A DNA stretch of 64,000 nt from Amborella trichopoda (GCF_000471905.2 NW_006494789.1:4326787-4390786); one strand, 5' to 3'; shown: positions 1 to 13,410, counted from the first letter of the stretch. The notes: a model not told the origin generated them from the sequence alone. Numbers and translations are program-made.

Positions 1-1395
1 GGTCATGCAGACCGCGGAGTTTAGAGTCGTACGTCAAGACCAGGGTCATGCAGTTTCGGGTCATGCAGCACGGATCGTGCCGTTTAGGGTCATGCGTATA
101 GGCCATGGCTGTGCAGTCTAGGGTCATGCAGCATGGACCGCGAAGTTTAGGGTCATGCATCTAGACCACGGTTGTGCAGTTTAGGGTCATGCAGCACAAA
201 CCGTGTAGTTTATGGTCGTGCATCTAGACCAGGGCTATGTAGCTTAGGGTCGTGCAGCATGGACTGCACAGTTTAGGGTTGTGCATTTAGACCAGGGCTG
301 TGTAGTTTAGGGTCATGCAGCATGGGCCGTAGAGTTTTCGGTCTTGCGTCTTGACCAGGGTTGTGCAGTTTAGGGTCATGCAGCACGGACCCCAAAGTTT
401 AGGGTCATGCGTCTAGACCGAGGCTGTGCAGTTTAAGGTCATACAGCATGGACCGCAGAGTTTAGGGTCATGCGTTTAGACCAGGGTTGTGCAGTTTAAA
501 GTCATGCAGCATGGATCACGGAGTTTAGGGTCGTGCATCTAAACCAAGGCTGTGTAGTTTAGGGTCATGCAGCACAGACCGTGGAGTTTAGGGTCATGCA
601 TCTAGACTAGGGTTGTGCAGTTTATGGTCATGGAGCACGGACCGCGGAGTTTAAGTCATGCATCTAAATGGGGGCTATGCAGTTTAGGGTCATATAGCAC
701 AGACCGCGGTAGTTTAGGGTCGTACATCTAGACCAAGGCTATGCAGTTTAGGGTCATGCAGTAATGACCGCGAAGTTTAGGTTCATGCGTGTGGACCAAG
801 GCTGTGCAGTTTATGGTCACGCAGCACCGACTGCGGAGTTTAGGGTCTTGTGGTTAGACTAGGGATGTGCAGTTGAGGGTCATGCAGCATGGACCGCGGA
901 GTTTATGGTCGTGCGTCTAGACCAGGGCTATGCAGTTTAGGGTCATGCAGCACGGACTGTGGAGTTTAGGGTCATGAGTCTAGACCAAGGCTATGCAGTT
1001 TAGGGTCATGTAGCACGGATCGTGGAGTTTAGGGTCATGCGTCTAAACTATGGCTATTCAATTTAGGGTCACGTAGCATGGACCGCGGAGTTTAGGGTCA
1101 TGCATCTAGACCAGGGCTGTGCAGTTTAGGGTCATGCAGCACAAATCGCACAGTTTAGGGTTGTGCGTCTATACCAGAGCTGCGCAATTTAGGTTCATGC
1201 AACACGGACTGCACAGTTTAGGGTCGTGCATCTAGACTAGGGCTACACAGTTTAGGGTCATGCAGCACAGACTGCAGAGGTTTGGGTCATGCATCTAGAA
1301 TAGGGCTGTGTAGGTTAGGGTCATACAGCATGGACCACGGAGTTTAGGGTCATGCGTCTAGACCAGGGATGTGCAGTTTAGAGTCATGCAGCATG
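1..1395. repeat. 63-bp tandem satellite array
   Basis: About 22 diverged copies of a unit near 63 bp run from the window edge to about 1395. Each unit is a dimer of two related halves of roughly 29 and 34 bp; both begin with AGTTTAGGGTCATGC, followed alternately by a CAGCACGGACCGCGG-like and a GTCTAGACCAGGGCTGTG-like tail. The array therefore probably grew from a shorter monomer that doubled and then amplified. It lies downstream of the integrase of element A in that element's own orientation, so I read it as part of, or derived from, the Tat-type 3' untranslated region. The left end is cut by the window. Confidence 0.93.
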
Positions 1396-4150
1396 GACCA
1401 TTGTGTGGATCGCCATATAGGTGGAGCTCCATGAGGAATATGCCTATGGATGATAATCTGACTCCCTAGGGATAACATGGCTAAGACCATTCACAAACTG
1501 AGGGCTAGGTCAAAATGGTGACCTAATGAAGGATGACAAGCAAAAGTGGACCTTGCTATGGTTTTTAAGGGGGTAAGGCACTCTCTGGGGGAAAGATGAG
1601 ACTTTATGACCGGTAACCAAACTCCATGGGAATAAGGTAGCTTAGTGTGAAGCTAACCCACTGGGAATAGGGGAGGTAAGATTGACCCCAACTTCACTGA
1701 GGATGACGGGTTGTCGCACGGGTGTGACTCTTAGTGAGGGACAAGGGACAGCTCTTGACTCCATTGGGGAGGTCAGAGTTTAGGTGCAATGACCTGGCTG
1801 CAAGTCCACTAAGGATGACACGTCTTGGCTTGGGTACACAACTCCACTAGGGATAATGGTCGGGCATACACTGCTTGAAATACGGCCGGCACCACATGTA
1901 GCACTAATGGCTTATTGCGAATATTCAACAGGCACTGAGTTTTCACAACACAACCGGCGCTAAGTTCTCACTACACAATCGGCGCTGAGTTCTAACACAA
2001 TCGACGTTGTTCAGCTGGCATTGTGAATGACCCGTGATATCATCTGAAGTCAACTGGCACTGAGTTAACCGGTGCTAGGGTCGTTTCGGAGACACACCCG
2101 ACGCTAAGGTTGTATTTGAAAACACACCCGGCACTAAGTCAACTGGCGCTAGGTTGTATTTGAAAACACATCCTACGCTAAGTCAAATGGTGATAGGTTT
2201 GTTTAGAAATTTACTCGACGCTGCATCAACTAGCGCGAGGGATGGATTGATGAGAGTTCCTCGAGCCTCATATCGAAGCCCGACCCGGCTCGTTGTCGCT
2301 CGGCTTCTCTTGAACGCAACTGGAGTTCCCAATTTGTGAAGGGCTTTTGAGGGCAATGTAGTCCATATAAGGGGGTAAAACCCCATTTTCCCTTATTTTT
2401 CACCAAGGGTAAGAACTTAAGGAAGTTTTCTTTCACCGCGAAGAGAGAGTGCTCAATTGAAGTTTCTAGTGAGCAATGGGACTTCAGCAATAGTCTCTGC
2501 AAGGAAGGTTCTTCGGCAGGCAACAGAATTCCGGCAAGGGATTTGCTAAGAAGACCTTCGGTGTGTGTACTTTGCTTAAAATTTGGTGAAGTTATAGAGA
2601 GAGTAGCAGCGAAAGGAGAGCTTTCTGAGAATCTTTCCGAGAAGCAGAGGAGGCTTCAGCTATCACTTTTCTTTTGGGAAGAGGGGGGAAACACATCAGC
2701 GAGTATTTCTGCACGTCTTGAGGGCTTTTCGGGGGTTTTAAGGGGTTTCCTGGCGGTTGTGGAAGTTTTTCGACACTTTCGTGGTGTCGCAAAGGTTTCT
2801 CGGTGAGGTTCTGGTGAAGTACAGACCAAAAAGATAGACAGGAAAGTTTTTTGTGATTTTCTGGCTGTGCGAGAGCAATTTCGGTGGAAGATGAACGGCC
2901 ACGGGAGGTGATCCATACGGTCGCAGTAGGTGAAACGTTGTGGGGAAGGCGTACGGTCGCTGGAGGTAAACCATCGTGAGGAAGGCACACGGTTGCTAGA
3001 GGTGAACCGTCACAAGGAAGGCGTACAATTGCTGGAGGTGAATCGTCGTCCTTGGAAATCCTATGATCCTTTAAGGAGGTGTGAAAATGAGGAGTCTCAA
3101 GAGGTAAGCAGTCGTGACAGGGCTGGCATTAACAGAAGTCCAACTGGCACTAAGGTAATTGGCGATGATGATTTGGAGTGCTGATACAACCGGCGTCGAC
3201 CCTCAAGCAATATAACCGGCGCTAAGGGTTAGGAGCACAACCGGTGCTGGCCTTTGGAGAACACAACTAGAGCTGGCTTCAATCGGCGCTCGTCAACACA
3301 TGTGGCTTATGACGGTGCGAAGAAAGATGTTTGCATGTGTCAGTAAGTCACGTGCAGGGTTCGCGGCACTTGGCGATGAGCTACATACGGTGATGTCCAT
3401 GGGCCGGCAAAAAGTGGCGAAGGATGAGGCGTGGCTTGTGGTATCTGTTGGAAGCCAAATCCTCCAGGACAGCAGTGAGGTCCACGTTGTTCTGTGGATG
3501 GGCATCCACTGTGAACAGGGTGTGCTTCTTTTCATAGGTCAGCTCCTTACCAGGGCAGCCCCTCTTGTATGTTTGATATACACGTCGAATGGATCCTACA
3601 TCGTATGTTTGACATACACGTCAAATGAGGTATCTGGCTTGTATGTTGGACATACACGTCGGATGGACTGAGGCTAACTTCTTGGAGTGGCTCTGCTTTG
3701 TCTTCTGGCCTGTAGCCATCCTCTTACTCATCAAATGAATTAAAGTTAGCTCTCTAAGTGGTTTCGCTTCTTCTTCATGAGGAGGTCCTTCCTTTTGTGG
3801 GCTTGCTTCTTCCTCATGGGACAGGCATTTGTTTTGGCCTGTAACCGTCCTCTTACTCTCAGATGCAAGAGCAAAAGCACAAGTTTTGGTTTGTAACCAT
3901 CCTCTTGTCCTCAGACGCAAGAGACTTGTAACCTCCCTAGTAATGGGTTCTTCTAACTTGTAACTCATTTTTACTGCAATATAAAAAAAAAAAATGTTAG
4001 CATTTTGTTTGGACTATCTTGCTTGTTTTCGCGTTGAGTCCTTACGCATCATGGATAGTACTTCTTTAGGTATCGCCCGTTGATAGGGGCATCGCCTCTT
4101 CTCCACCAGGATTGCTAGTATATAGGCCTCGTTGAGCGAGACCTTTTTTA
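1396..4150 (-). other. Repeat-rich 3' region of element A
   Basis: No protein domain is recognisable here. The stretch holds several small tandem families. From 1430 to 1870 a degenerate ACTCCACTAGGGATAA-like motif recurs every 40-70 bp. From about 1920 to 2210 and again from 3130 to 3290 an ACCGGCGCTAAG-like motif recurs many times. From 2945 to 3052 there are three copies of a 36-bp unit starting GAAGGCGTACGGT. From 3566 to 3665 there are three copies of a 36-38-bp unit with a palindromic GTATGTTTGATATAC core. This fits the hypervariable 3' untranslated region known for Tat/Ogre elements. Open frames here are repeat artefacts or chance. Confidence 0.6.
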
Positions 4151-5100
4151 CTATAAAGGGACCTTCCTACATAGGCTCAAACTTCCTTTTATGCTGCCAT
4201 GCATAACAATAGGCCTCCTGACGGCTAAGACTAAATCACCACGGGTGAATGAGCGGATCTTGACAGATTTGTCAAAAGCCCTCTCCATTCTCCCTTGGTT
4301 GGGTTCAAGGTTTTGCTGAGCCTCTAGCCTTTTTCCATCCAGTGCATCCAGTTCTCGATACCGGAGCTTGACTCTCTTATCTTCGATTATTCCCTGGTGA
4401 ATAGCTACTCGCAATGAAGGGATTTGTATTTCGAGAGGTAAAACTGCTTTACCCCCATAAACCAGAGAATAAGGAGTGGAATCAGTAGCATGTCATATAG
4501 TAGTGCGATAAGCCCAAAGTGCTTCGAGAAGCCTCTCATGCCAGTTCTTCCTTATTTTTTATACTGACTTTCTTAGAACATTGCATAGAGTCTTATTGAA
4601 AGCCTCAGCTAATCCATTCACTCGAGGGTGGTACATTGTCGAGTACCTCCATTCGAAACCGAACTGGTTAACTAGGCTATCGATGTGATGACTTTTAAAT
4701 TGAGGGCCATTATCGGATATGATCCGGTTGGGCACTCTGAAGCGGTATATGATATGATGTAGAACAAAGTAGGCCACCGTTGTCCCAGGAACTTGCTTAA
4801 GGGGGACCGCTTCAGCCCACTTAGAGAAATAATTTGTTGCAGCTAGGATGAAAACATGGCCCATTGCGGAAGGGGGGTCAATGGGCCCTACGATATCCAT
4901 ACCCCATTGTGAGAAGGGCCATGATGCAACCGTAGGGTGTAAGGGCTCTGGAGGCTGGTGAACCAGGCTAGAGTGTATGTCGCATACCTGCCACTTTTTA
5001 GCATGGCTTAAGGAATCGGCCCATAGAAGGTCAATAGTCCCCCAACCTGCCTATTCATTCATAGAGCTTAGGACCGGACTAGTGCAGCCCACAAATGCCT
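4151..5100 (-). pseudogene. Element A integrase region (fossil)
   Basis: The minus strand encodes a Ty3/Gypsy integrase core between about 4.56 and 4.90 kb, with the phrases MDIVGPIDPP, TNYFSKWAEAVPLK, SDNGPQFKS and YHPRVNGLAEAFNKTL, which include the middle Asp and the final Glu of the DDE catalytic site. The C-terminal part follows at 4151-4414, and the N-terminal zinc-binding part would lie towards 5.1 kb. It sits directly downstream of the second RNase H, as expected for a Tat element. The region is broken. Confidence 0.88.
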
Positions 5101-5549
5101 GAGTGGACTTCTTCTAATACCTTATTTGCCTCTTGGATGGTGACACATCTCAAAACAATGTCATCGAATGCCCATCTAAAGAGAACATCACCTTTGAGGA
5201 GGGTATACTTGGTGAACATTCGACGTATACTATTACGTTAGGCACGATCTTTCGAGAGCCTGCCATGTTTTAGGAAACTAGTAATGGGGTCTCTCCAATC
5301 TTCGACCTGCTCAATTTCTGTGCATATTGGATCAAAGAATTGTGGTCCTTGATTTCGACCCTTAGCTCCTCGACTTTGTGCTATTTCTTGTTCATTCTTG
5401 ATTACTTCTTTGGCCGATAGAAGTGCTCCAAAAGGATAAGGAGGACACTCGGGGAAGATATTTCTCTCGTCACCACATCGACTTCAATTCTCAACATGAT
5501 GTGTCTCCATTCCGCCACCCGAACAAGCGTGGCTCCTGATGAGGACAAC

Positions 5550-7260
5550 TAAATTGTAGCGTCAAGTTTCACAAGTGCATCAGCTTGCGAATTTAGCCTC
5601 CTCGGGATGTGACTCAGAGATAAATCTTGGAATTGGGCCATATACGATTTTGCAGTATCGTGATAGGGCTTGAGGGTGTCTTGTCTTCCATCATAAATCC
5701 CTTTGAGCTGTCGGATAACCAACTCAGAGTCGTTGTATATCTTGAGCTACTCTAAGTCGAGATCGAAAGCTATCTCGAGTCCGATTATAAGGGCCTGATA
5801 TTCTCCATCATTATGAGAACCGGCTTGAGCGAAAGAGAAAGAAAGTGGCAATATTCCTCCTGTAGGACTCAAGAATACGACTTTGGTGCCTCTTCATTCT
5901 GATTGGAAGGCTCCATCGAAGTATAATTCCCATACAAGAGCAAGGTCGGCACAAAATATTTCTTCATCAGGGAGGTCACTTGATAGAGGAGATTCGGCCG
6001 GCACGGGGTGTGTTGCTAGAAATTCAGCCAAGGCTTGGCCCTTCATGGCCTTTTGTGTGACATATATGACATCAAACTCCATCAGCAATAATGCCCACTT
6101 GGCAAGGCATCCCGACAAATACGGTTGTGTCATGAGAAATTTTACAGGATCAACTTTTGATATAAGATTCACTTCATGACCAAGCAAGTAATGGTGGAGT
6201 TTTTGTACTGCGAAGATAAGAGTCAAACACATTTTCTCAATAGGGGGATAGTTCCTCTTGGCTCCTTGCATCCTTCGGCTAAGGTAATATAACGTAGTCC
6301 CTTTTTCGTCTTCATTGTTTTGTGTCGACAATGCTCCGAGTGACTCGTCTAGAGCAGTCACTTACAGAATGAGGGGTTTCCTTAATAGTGGTGCATAAAG
6401 CACTTGAGGTTGAGCAAATAATGCTTGATGTCATCAAGGGCTGCCTGACATGCTTCATCCCAAATGAATGGGGTATCTTTCTTTAGCAGATGTGCAAAGG
6501 GTTTACAATGACTTGAGAGGTTCGAGATGAACCTTTGAATATATGTCAGTTGCCCTTCAAGAGAGCGCGGTTCTCGAAGTGTAGTGGGTGACGACATTTC
6601 TTGGATTGCCTTGATCTTCACCTACTCAACTTCAAGCCCTCGATGTTTGATGATGAACCCAAAGAATTTTTTGGAGCGCACGCTAAAATCACATTTCAGC
6701 GGGTTCATTTTAAGTTGATGAAGACGTAGTCGCTCAAATACCTTTTCAAGGTCCTTCATGTGAGCATCCTTCTCTTCAAATTTTACCACCAAGTAATCTA
6801 CATAACATTCCACCTCTCTGTGTATCATGTCATCATTGCTCTCTGATATGTGGCCCCAGCATTCTTTAATCCAAAAGGCATCATTATGTAATAGAAGACC
6901 CCATTTGGAGTTAAGAATGTGGTGGCCGATTCATCTTCGGGCGCCATCCTTGTTTGATTGTACCCAGAGTATTCATCCATGAAGGAGAAGATCTAGCAGT
7001 GAGTGGTAGAGTCGATGAGCATCTCGGTGAATCGCAATGGAAAGTTATCTTTAAGACAAGCGGTGCTCAAATCATGAAAGTTAATACACACTCTGATTTG
7101 ACCATTCTTTTTCTTGACCGAGACGACATTTGTTAGCCATTTTGGTTATTTGACTTCACAGATGAAACCTGCTTGTCTGAGCTTGGTTATCTTGGCGTCT
7201 ATCTACATCTCGAGGTCAGACCTAAACCTTCTCAACTTCTGCTTAACTGGTTTGATAGTT
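5550..7260 (-). pseudogene. Element A reverse transcriptase, RNase H and second RNase H (fossil)
   Basis: From right to left on the minus strand, the reverse transcriptase covers about 7.26-6.38 kb, including the YVDYLVVK catalytic-loop region followed by LKMNPLKCDFSV. The classical RNase H follows (6.36-5.95 kb; phrases LYYLSRRMQGA, YPPIEKMCL and HHYLLGHEV). A second RNase H-like domain then opens with LYFDGAF near 5.92 kb and runs to about 5.56 kb. Two RNase H domains in series is the diagnostic feature of the Tat lineage of non-chromovirus Ty3/Gypsy elements. The region is broken in several places. Confidence 0.85.
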
Positions 7261-8584
7261 GGATCGATGTCGAGATGGTGATAGTGCCAAGCAAAGACGT
7301 GAAGTGATAGTGCCAAGCAAAGACGTCTCGGTTTGCTTTCAAGAAGTTTGTGAAATCTTCTTTTCCTCCTGGAGACATATTCACAGAAATGAAAGTGGGT
7401 CTGGGATCCGCTTCGTCTCCAAGATTTTTTTCCTCAAGTGCGTGAGCTATGGCCTGACCACCTTCTTCCCATTCTTCTGGAGCCTCTTGAAGTTCTTCAT
7501 CATCATTCTCAGATATTTTTTGGTCAATCTCAAGTGCAAAGACCCATGATCCTTACATTTCTACCCTTGATAGAGGTCTAGAGTGGGTGATAATTTTTGC
7601 ACCTCCCTCGAATCGAGTGACGGAAAGGTCAACCTCAAACGTGGTGAACACGTCAGGTTGGAGAGGCTTGTCTTAAACGTTAGAGGGGAATTAAGGCTCA
7701 ACGATGATTATGTGAAGAGTGTCTTCGTACTAACAATACAGTATTTGTACAGATGCCTGGAGTGTTTGCTCCAAGCCAGCTGGTTCTTCACAAACTTGTA
7801 TCATGTGGAAAACCTCCTGAGAATAGAACCTTTGTCCTCTTGATTCTCTCAATCTTTGTTCGAAGTCAGGCTCAAGGGGCCACTGGGGCTTCTTTGACTT
7901 TGACTTCTTGTGATTCTTTGATGAAGGTGGCTCTGCTTTGGCTTTAGCTGCCAGGGCATCAGCAACTGTTAAGAATCCTACTACTGTGCCAGGGTCTTTC
8001 TCAATTGCTTCCGCTTCGTCCTGCTTATATTGATTCCTTCGAATTCTCAATCGAGAGCCTCGAAGTCTGAGCACATCAAGGTCATATCTGTAAAATACAT
8101 AAGAGAATGAGAAGCAAGAAAAGAAGGTGGAGAAGGGTTGGAGAGTGGGGGACTTTTAAGGTCGTTCCCCTCATCAGACCAATCTTGGCAGCTTTTTACG
8201 TCATCACTAGGAATGGACGGCTGCAGGGGATCTTTAGGTCTTTCCCTTGCTCAGACCGTTGGGGAACGCTTTTAACGTCGTCATCCTCATCAGATGTTTG
8301 CTGAGTGGGAGATGAGATGAAAGCATCTTCTTGACAGGATGAAGAAGGAAAAGGGATCATGATGAGGATGAAGTCCAGCAAAGTTGGCAACGGAGGAAGG
8401 GCCTAAGAAATTTCTGCTCGACTGTGGGTTGAGCGGTCTTATTTCTTCGGCTGCAGCCCTTGGTGCCCATCTCTTTCTGGTTCTCTGACGTGATGTCTGA
8501 TTCGTCTCGCTGGTTTGCGATCAGCGCTGGCTTGGCAAACCGCTTCAAGCCTCAATGACTTGAGTCTGCTTTTGCCATGGTAGA
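7261..8584 (-). other. Element A stretch between gag and RT
   Basis: By position this should hold the protease and the linker to reverse transcriptase of element A. I could not recognise a protease active-site motif with confidence. The sequence is codon-like in places but heavily decayed. No host gene is visible here. Confidence 0.5.
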
Positions 8585-11500
8585 TCATCCATGGCTGGGA
8601 AGTTCCGCAGGGTCTGAGTCCTTGATGGGAAGGTCTTGCCTTGTGAGATCTTCTTTCCCCGATGAGGAAATGATTTGAGGATCACTTACGGGAAGATTGT
8701 AGAATTCTTGATACTCTCGCATCTTCTTTGCGAATATGTCAAGAAAAGCAATGCATTTTGACAAGTAATGACCTCTTATCTGATGGTATGGACACCAACG
8801 ATCTTCAGTCCCCTTAACAAGGCGAAGGGGTTGCCTTGCCTGCTTCGGTGTGATTATGCCTTTCGGAAGCATTATAATGAAGAAGGTATAGACAATTCTA
8901 GGCACTTCATCCTCCTCCTAGATGGTTACAACATGGAAGGCCTCAGCTGCCCCAAAGGCCTTCGAGCTTTATCTGACCCTTCTGAATCAGGGCCTCAATG
9001 ATGTCCTTCAACATGTAGAAGTCATCCGTAGGATGATTAATCCTCTGATGGTAAGAACAACAATTAGCATGATCGTCAATGTCAGATTGCTAGGGGAACT
9101 TGATTTCTGGAAGCTGGATCATATTCTGCTCCGATAATAACTAGAACAAAGCAGGGACCCATTCCTTCTCGAAGGGTTAGACCTTATTCCTAGGCCTGGA
9201 GAGATAATCCTTCTAATCAAAGTTGGCTAGTGGAGGTTCCCTATTGCACGACAGTTGTTGCTTACTAGCCTGGGGTGTTACTGTTGCTATGGTTACCCCT
9301 TTAGAGAGTTCCAAGGTTTGGGAGGGAGCCTTCTTTGAATCAGTGACCATGACGGCTGCACTGATCACCCCTTTCGATTGGCTGCCCCGTGTGTTATTCC
9401 GAGAGCTACGATTGCCCTGGTTACTTGTTGAACTTGTAAATGGCTAGCGTGTCGCACCATGATAGCATGACAAACTTTCTATGCAAACTGATTTGGAGAT
9501 CAACTCTGACATGGAGGACAGATTGGAGGCCTCAACATGTAGAGCGATTTCAGGTCGCATATTCCACATGCAAGTTTGGACTGCTTCCTCCTCAAGCATA
9601 GGAATAGGATGGCGAGAAGCCAAGTTTCTCCATCTTGATATGAACTGATCTACAGGCTCATCAGGGTCTTGAGTCAGGGTGAGAAGCTCGATGGTTCGAA
9701 CCTCTCTTTCGATCTCATAAAAGCATTGATAGAACAATATCTTCATCTCCTCCCATGTATGCACCGAGTTTGGAGGAAGTCGGGCATACCATTGAAATGC
9801 CAGGCCATCAAGCAAACTGGAGGAGAAGAAGTCTCCCGTCACTTGCCGTTTCCCGACATGCTGCCTGGAAGTGGGTGATATGCTGGTTTAGGAATGTGGT
9901 TCCACTGAATAAAGGAAACTTCCCTTTCTTATAGTTTGAGGGGAACGGGACTTCATCAATATAGGAGGGGTACGGTCTTTGATAAGGCGTCACACCCTGT
10001 ATGCTTGGAATTTGTCTATTCTTTAGACTATGGGAGACCATAGCGTCAATATCAGACTGAGAGACTGGATGAGAGACAGAATTGTCCTGTGAGGTAGATG
10101 GAGGAGGCTGTCATGGAGGTATACCATCATAGTGAAGGGAATTTACCTCATGGCTAGCCGACTGGCGTGCAGCATCAATACGATCGATCTTTTCCATCAT
10201 CACGCGCACCATATCCTCAAACGTGTTCATGTGATCCTCCTACGCATCACCAAGCTCGCTTACATCCATTAAACTGATTGTTTCTCTGAGGTCAATGTTA
10301 GTGGCAGCTGAAGGCTTGCGAGCTTGACGGTTCGTACATGGTAGGTCAGTCAGTAAGGGGTCAGCATGCCCTGATTGAACTCAACTTTTGTACGCGGATG
10401 GCATTTGGATCAGTTCTCGATGGTCTTGAAACCGTGGTTGGGGAGCTGGTTCACAATGGTCTTGGGACCATGGTTGTTGAGTGGCCGAGTCTTCTTCTGC
10501 GATGGTTACCACAACACAAGGCGCATTAAGCTCTTCTTCAAGCTTCATGGTCTGAAAGGGGTAGAACTGATTTAGGTGAAGAGGGTCGTCAAAATCGGCT
10601 GTTTTGATTGCCTTGGTCATCTCCCTAGTCAAAATTTGCAGACCTCTATCACGTTTAGCCATGAGGTTTTGATGGACCTCTTGCCAAAACTGCGATCTAG
10701 GTCACAGTTGGTCAACTCTTCTTGCATAGGAGAGAGCTGTCTCCATCAGGTGTGGCAAAGGATGACGGTCAGGAACTGGGGTCTTCTTGGGCTGGGGAGG
10801 ATGAAGGACTTGATCTTCTGTGAGGTCCATGCCCCGAGCTCTCTTATGAGCCCCAGAGACATGACCAAAGTGTTGGGGTTAGTTCAGGATGATACACTTG
10901 GGGAAAACCTTCGAGTATCAAGGCTGAAGGTGCTTTCTAGATGAAGAAGGAGCGAGGGGGAGCAGGGTTGACTCATGAGGAGGCTTGAGTCGCCCCCCTT
11001 GAAGAAGGATCTTGAGGGACCTGGGGGTCCACCCCAGGGTCGTGCAGGTGAGCTGGCCTTAAGAGGCCGAGAACTACGAGCAGGTGTCTGTAAGAGAACA
11101 GATGCAGACCAGCCCCTTACAGGGTGCACTTGTGTGTGCATTAGAGGAGGACGAGGAGGTCGTCTCCTGTGTACTCGGGATGGCGCAATAATGGCGTTGC
11201 CCAGAGTAGTGAGATGCACATGAGTGGCATGTGGAGGATCTAGCCTTGGAAGGTTTGATCCTGGACACGAACTCAAGGTAACATAAGGGTTGCCCTGAAG
11301 TGTGACTCGAGTGGGTGACCCACGAGTCTTGTGGTGTGTATAAGGGGTGGAGACCACGCGGTTTCCGCCTCTCTGTGTTGAGCCTCTAGGGATAGAGATT
11401 TATGGTGTAGGAATGTGGGGGGTAGTCCTATGGCGACCCATAGAAGCAATGGCAACTCGCTTTCTTTTTACAGAAAGGGACTGGGCAGCCTTCCGGTGTA

Positions 11501-11807
11501 CCTCAGAAACATGACCGGCAACTCACTCGTCGGTGGCTGGGTGCATGCTGTGTGGGGCAACATAAGTGTCGCCCATGCAAGGCACCTTGGTGGAATTTCC
11601 ACCAGAGCAAAGAGATGGGGAGTGAGGGACCTTCAAGTCTCTCCTCACACTGATCCAGATTAAGACCTGGGAGCTAGACAAGGGGTCTTTGCTCAAGAGG
11701 ATGGTCAGGAATAAAGTCGAAGGACCTTGTTCCCTAAGGACACTCTTGAATAAGGGGATAATAAAATCTTCGATCCTGATGAAGGGGTTATAGAACCCAG
11801 CAGCCAT
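8585..11807 (-). pseudogene. Element A gag region (fossil)
   Basis: The N-terminal segment starts near 11807 with NPFIRIEDFIIP. The core gag segment (10041-9444) contains LAFQWYARLPP, TWEEMKILFYQCFYE and DQFISRWRNLASRHPIP, the usual retrotransposon gag pattern. A segment near 8.8 kb carries WCPYHQIRGHYLSKC, a zinc-knuckle-like signature. The same three blocks occur in the same order in element B, which identifies both as one family. The region is broken with several breaks. Confidence 0.8.
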
Positions 11808-12639
11808 AAGTGAATGTGAAAAAATGATGAAAGTAGATAAAGAAGAAACTAGCCAAACAAGAACGATCCGAATAAGGGGTAGTAAGTCTCGCCAAGTTAG
11901 TTAGGTGCCTCAATCTCGCCCTCCGGATCTCTAGGGGATCGGGGCGGCTCACATCTCGGGTTTCGAGGAAGACCCGAGACGTTTGTGAGATCGCTCTCTC
12001 AAGAACCTTGTTCGAAAACAGGGGTAGGTGTTACCAACCGGTGAGAGAGGAATTTAAAAGGTGGGTTCGGGACTTACTCGGGCTGACTCACGTGGGCGCT
12101 CTCTTAGATCACGAAGAAAGCCCCCCAGTAATGAAATTGGTTCAGAATCATCTCCCTTAAGTCATATTCTTCTTATTTTCTACGTTCTGCAATCACACAC
12201 ATATATGGTAAAGGTTATGGGACAAGTGGGTCAAAACTCACCCTTTTTCTCTCTGATGAGCATACACAAGCATGCGCATTCAAGAAAAAGAAAGAAAGGT
12301 GGGGGCAGAGAGGAATTCGTCACGCGAGAAGGTCAAGGGAGTGCTTAGACTGGTAGATAATTGACATAACCTGGTAGCAAAACGGGCTCAGTAACTGAGA
12401 CCGGCTCACGAGATCGCTACTAGACGTTATTTTTTATATCAACTAGCTAGGAACGATGGTCGGTCTGCCGTGGTAGTAAAGCAGGCCAAGCGAACCTAGC
12501 ACGACAACATTACGACTAGACGACAGGACTGTCATGAGATGCTAACCTCAATCCCTCTTGATTAAACGAGAGAGTAGCAAAGGAATGGTTAAAGAGAGGA
12601 AGGGTATAGAAGAAAGGAGAGAGAAAAAGGAAGACGAGA

Positions 12640-13372
12640 TGCAGTCGGCGCTAGACATCATTGACTGTTTCAGGAGATAGGAGAGAGAGAAAGTAGTCGG
12701 CGGTAAGCTTCACCGACTGTGTCGGATGAGAAGAGAGGAAGGGAGCCAACTGGCACTTAATCTCGCCAATTGATAGAAGAAGAGAGGGAAAACCAATTGG
12801 CACCAATTGATAGAAGAAGAGGGAGAAGACCCACCTGGCACTAAGCCTCACCGACTAGTATAGAGAGAAAAGACAGCCGACACTAGGCCTCGCCGACTGG
12901 TAAAAGAAGGAGAGGATATCAACCTGGCACTAGGCCTCACCGACTGGTAGAGAGATAAAAGACAACCGATGCTAGGTCTCACCGATTGATAGACGAAGAG
13001 AGAGGAGACCAACCGATGCTAGGTCTCGCTGACTGATAGATGAAGAGAGAGTAGACCAACAGGGGCTAGGTCTCGCCAACTAGTAGAAGAAGAGACAGGA
13101 GACCAACCGACGCTAGGTCTCGCCGACTGATAGACAAAGAGAGAGAAAGCCAACCGACGCTAGGTCTCACCAATTGAGAGAAGAAGAGAGAAAGCCAACC
13201 GGTGATGGATCCCGTCATTTGACAAAAGAAGAGAGAGAAAGCCAATCGATGCTAGATCTCAACAGTTGACAGAAGAAGATAGAGAAAGCCAACTGGTACT
13301 AGGTCTTGTCAGTTGACAGAAGAAGAGAGAGAAAAGCGACTAATGCTAGGTCTCGCCAGTTGACAGGGACAC
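12640..13372. repeat. About 46-bp minisatellite in the LTR of element A
   Basis: Roughly 15 diverged copies of a 45-47-bp unit lie here, built on CCAACCGACGCTAGGTCTCG followed by CCGACTGATAG and a purine tail such as AAGAAGAGAGAGAAA. The CCGACGCTAGG core resembles the ACCGGCGCTAAG motif scattered through the 3' region of the same element (1.9-3.3 kb). Copies are cleanest on the right and decay to the left. Confidence 0.88.
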
Positions 13373-13379
13373 AAAGAAA

Positions 13380-13410
<31 letters not shown>

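Noticed and set aside
1-1395. CRISPR-like array of regular repeats
   Set aside because: Units are contiguous and diverged, without unique spacers, in a plant TE context; it is a satellite.
2930-3184. 84-codon frame with EGVRSLEVNHR-like repeats
   Set aside because: Three 36-bp tandem units; no family and no codon support outside them.
1396-4150. 3' LTR of element A
   Set aside because: I looked for the distinctive LTR blocks seen at 13.45-14.9 kb and did not find them; only a short motif is shared.
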